In this document: positions 13,043 to 13,242 of the stretch, one piece after another | Position numbering within the stretch: position 1 is the stretch's first letter | Layout: each line of letters begins with the position of its first letter | Source of the DNA: an uncultured Oscillospiraceae bacterium | Lineage (GTDB): Bacteria; Bacillota; Clostridia; Oscillospirales; Ruminococcaceae | Direction of reading: 5' to 3' | NCBI GenBank assembly: GCA_934481445.1 | Contig: CAKSPC010000055.1 | Coordinates: 1 to 13,242 of the forward strand | DNA: 13,242 bases | Made by a program: the position numbers and the translations under genes | The notes under the pieces: generated by a model | The model's database searches: none | Seen by the model: the letters and a program-made list of their open reading frames with translations, nothing else | What the model was told of the DNA's origin: nothing

Positions 13043-13242
13043 ATGAACTACGGTCATTTCGACGAACTCAACAAAGAGTATGTCATCACCCGTCCCGACA
13101 CACCCTCGGCATGGGCAAACTACCTCGGCGACCCCGAGTACGGCGCGATCATTTCCAACAACGCGGGCGGCTACAGCTTCGTAAAGAGCGGCGCTAACGG
13201 ACGTGTTATCCGCTACCGCTTCAACGGCGTTGCAAACGACAC
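13043..13242 (+). CDS. GH94 cellobiose phosphorylase, N-terminal part
   Basis: Cellobiose phosphorylase cleaves cellobiose with phosphate to glucose 1-phosphate and glucose in the cytosol, saving energy for cellulose degraders. Only 66 residues are in the window. They read MNYGHFDELNKEYVITRPDT, then PSAWANYLGDPEYGAIISNN, then AGGYSFVKSGANGRVIRYRF, matching the GH94 N-terminal beta-sandwich start. Cellodextrin and other disaccharide phosphorylases share this fold, but the GHFD and NYLG...AGGYSF pattern favours cellobiose phosphorylase. A GGAGG site (13030-13034) lies 8 nt before the ATG. The full protein would be about 800 residues, so most lies beyond the window. Confidence 0.85.
   Translation, partial: MNYGHFDELNKEYVITRPDTPSAWANYLGDPEYGAIISNNAGGYSFVKSGANGRVIRYRFNGVAND

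Noticed and set aside
1..13242. CRISPR arrays, tRNA or rRNA genes, insertion sequences
   Set aside because: No regularly spaced repeats, cloverleaf, rRNA-like segment, transposase or terminal inverted repeats were seen on either strand.

Overview
The window looks like the chromosome of a Gram-positive anaerobe of the Clostridia, most likely a Ruminococcus-like Oscillospiraceae. This is inferred from Firmicutes-type ribosomal proteins, a germination protease gene (gpr) divergent from rpsT as in Bacillus, strong AGGAGG ribosome binding sites, and the start of a cellobiose phosphorylase gene, which is typical of cellulolytic ruminococci. No database search was possible, so the genus is a guess.

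Region 1 (1-5111, minus strand) is the S10 ribosomal protein operon in the classical order rpsJ-rplC-rplD-rplW-rplB-rpsS-rplV-rpsC-rplP, with rplP cut by the window edge. A sigma-A-type promoter at 5083-5111 feeds a leader of about 275 nt with several stem-loops. A further cluster of three stem-loops fills the rpsJ-rplC gap. One hairpin there shares an almost identical 12-nt core with a leader hairpin, which suggests a repeated regulatory RNA element.

Region 2 (5112-6008) is an AT-rich island holding a small XRE-type repressor gene and a divergent gene for a Thr-rich lipoprotein with a Cys-rich zinc-ribbon-like tail. The shared intergenic region has a near-consensus promoter flanked by TTAGTACC-like half-sites. 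The lipoprotein gene runs tail to tail into gpr and overlaps it by 17 bp. The island looks inserted beside the conserved gpr/rpsT pair.

Region 3 (5992-7245) is gpr (minus, unusually short) and rpsT (plus) with its own promoter, leader and terminator.

Region 4 (7273-10652) is a two-gene operon. The first gene encodes a NimA-like flavin-binding protein of the pyridoxamine 5'-phosphate oxidase fold. The second encodes a 948-residue multidomain protein: helical TPR-like repeats, an acidic linker, a Suppressor-of-fused (SUFU) domain, a DUF7832-like domain and two DUF4253-like modules. This layout matches 'poly-immunity' proteins of polymorphic toxin systems and is the most unusual item in the window.

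Region 5 (10704-13242) is carbohydrate metabolism: L-fucose isomerase (fucI) under its own promoter, a small zinc-ribbon protein, and the N-terminus of a GH94 cellobiose phosphorylase, whose promoter carries a cre-like sequence in its spacer.
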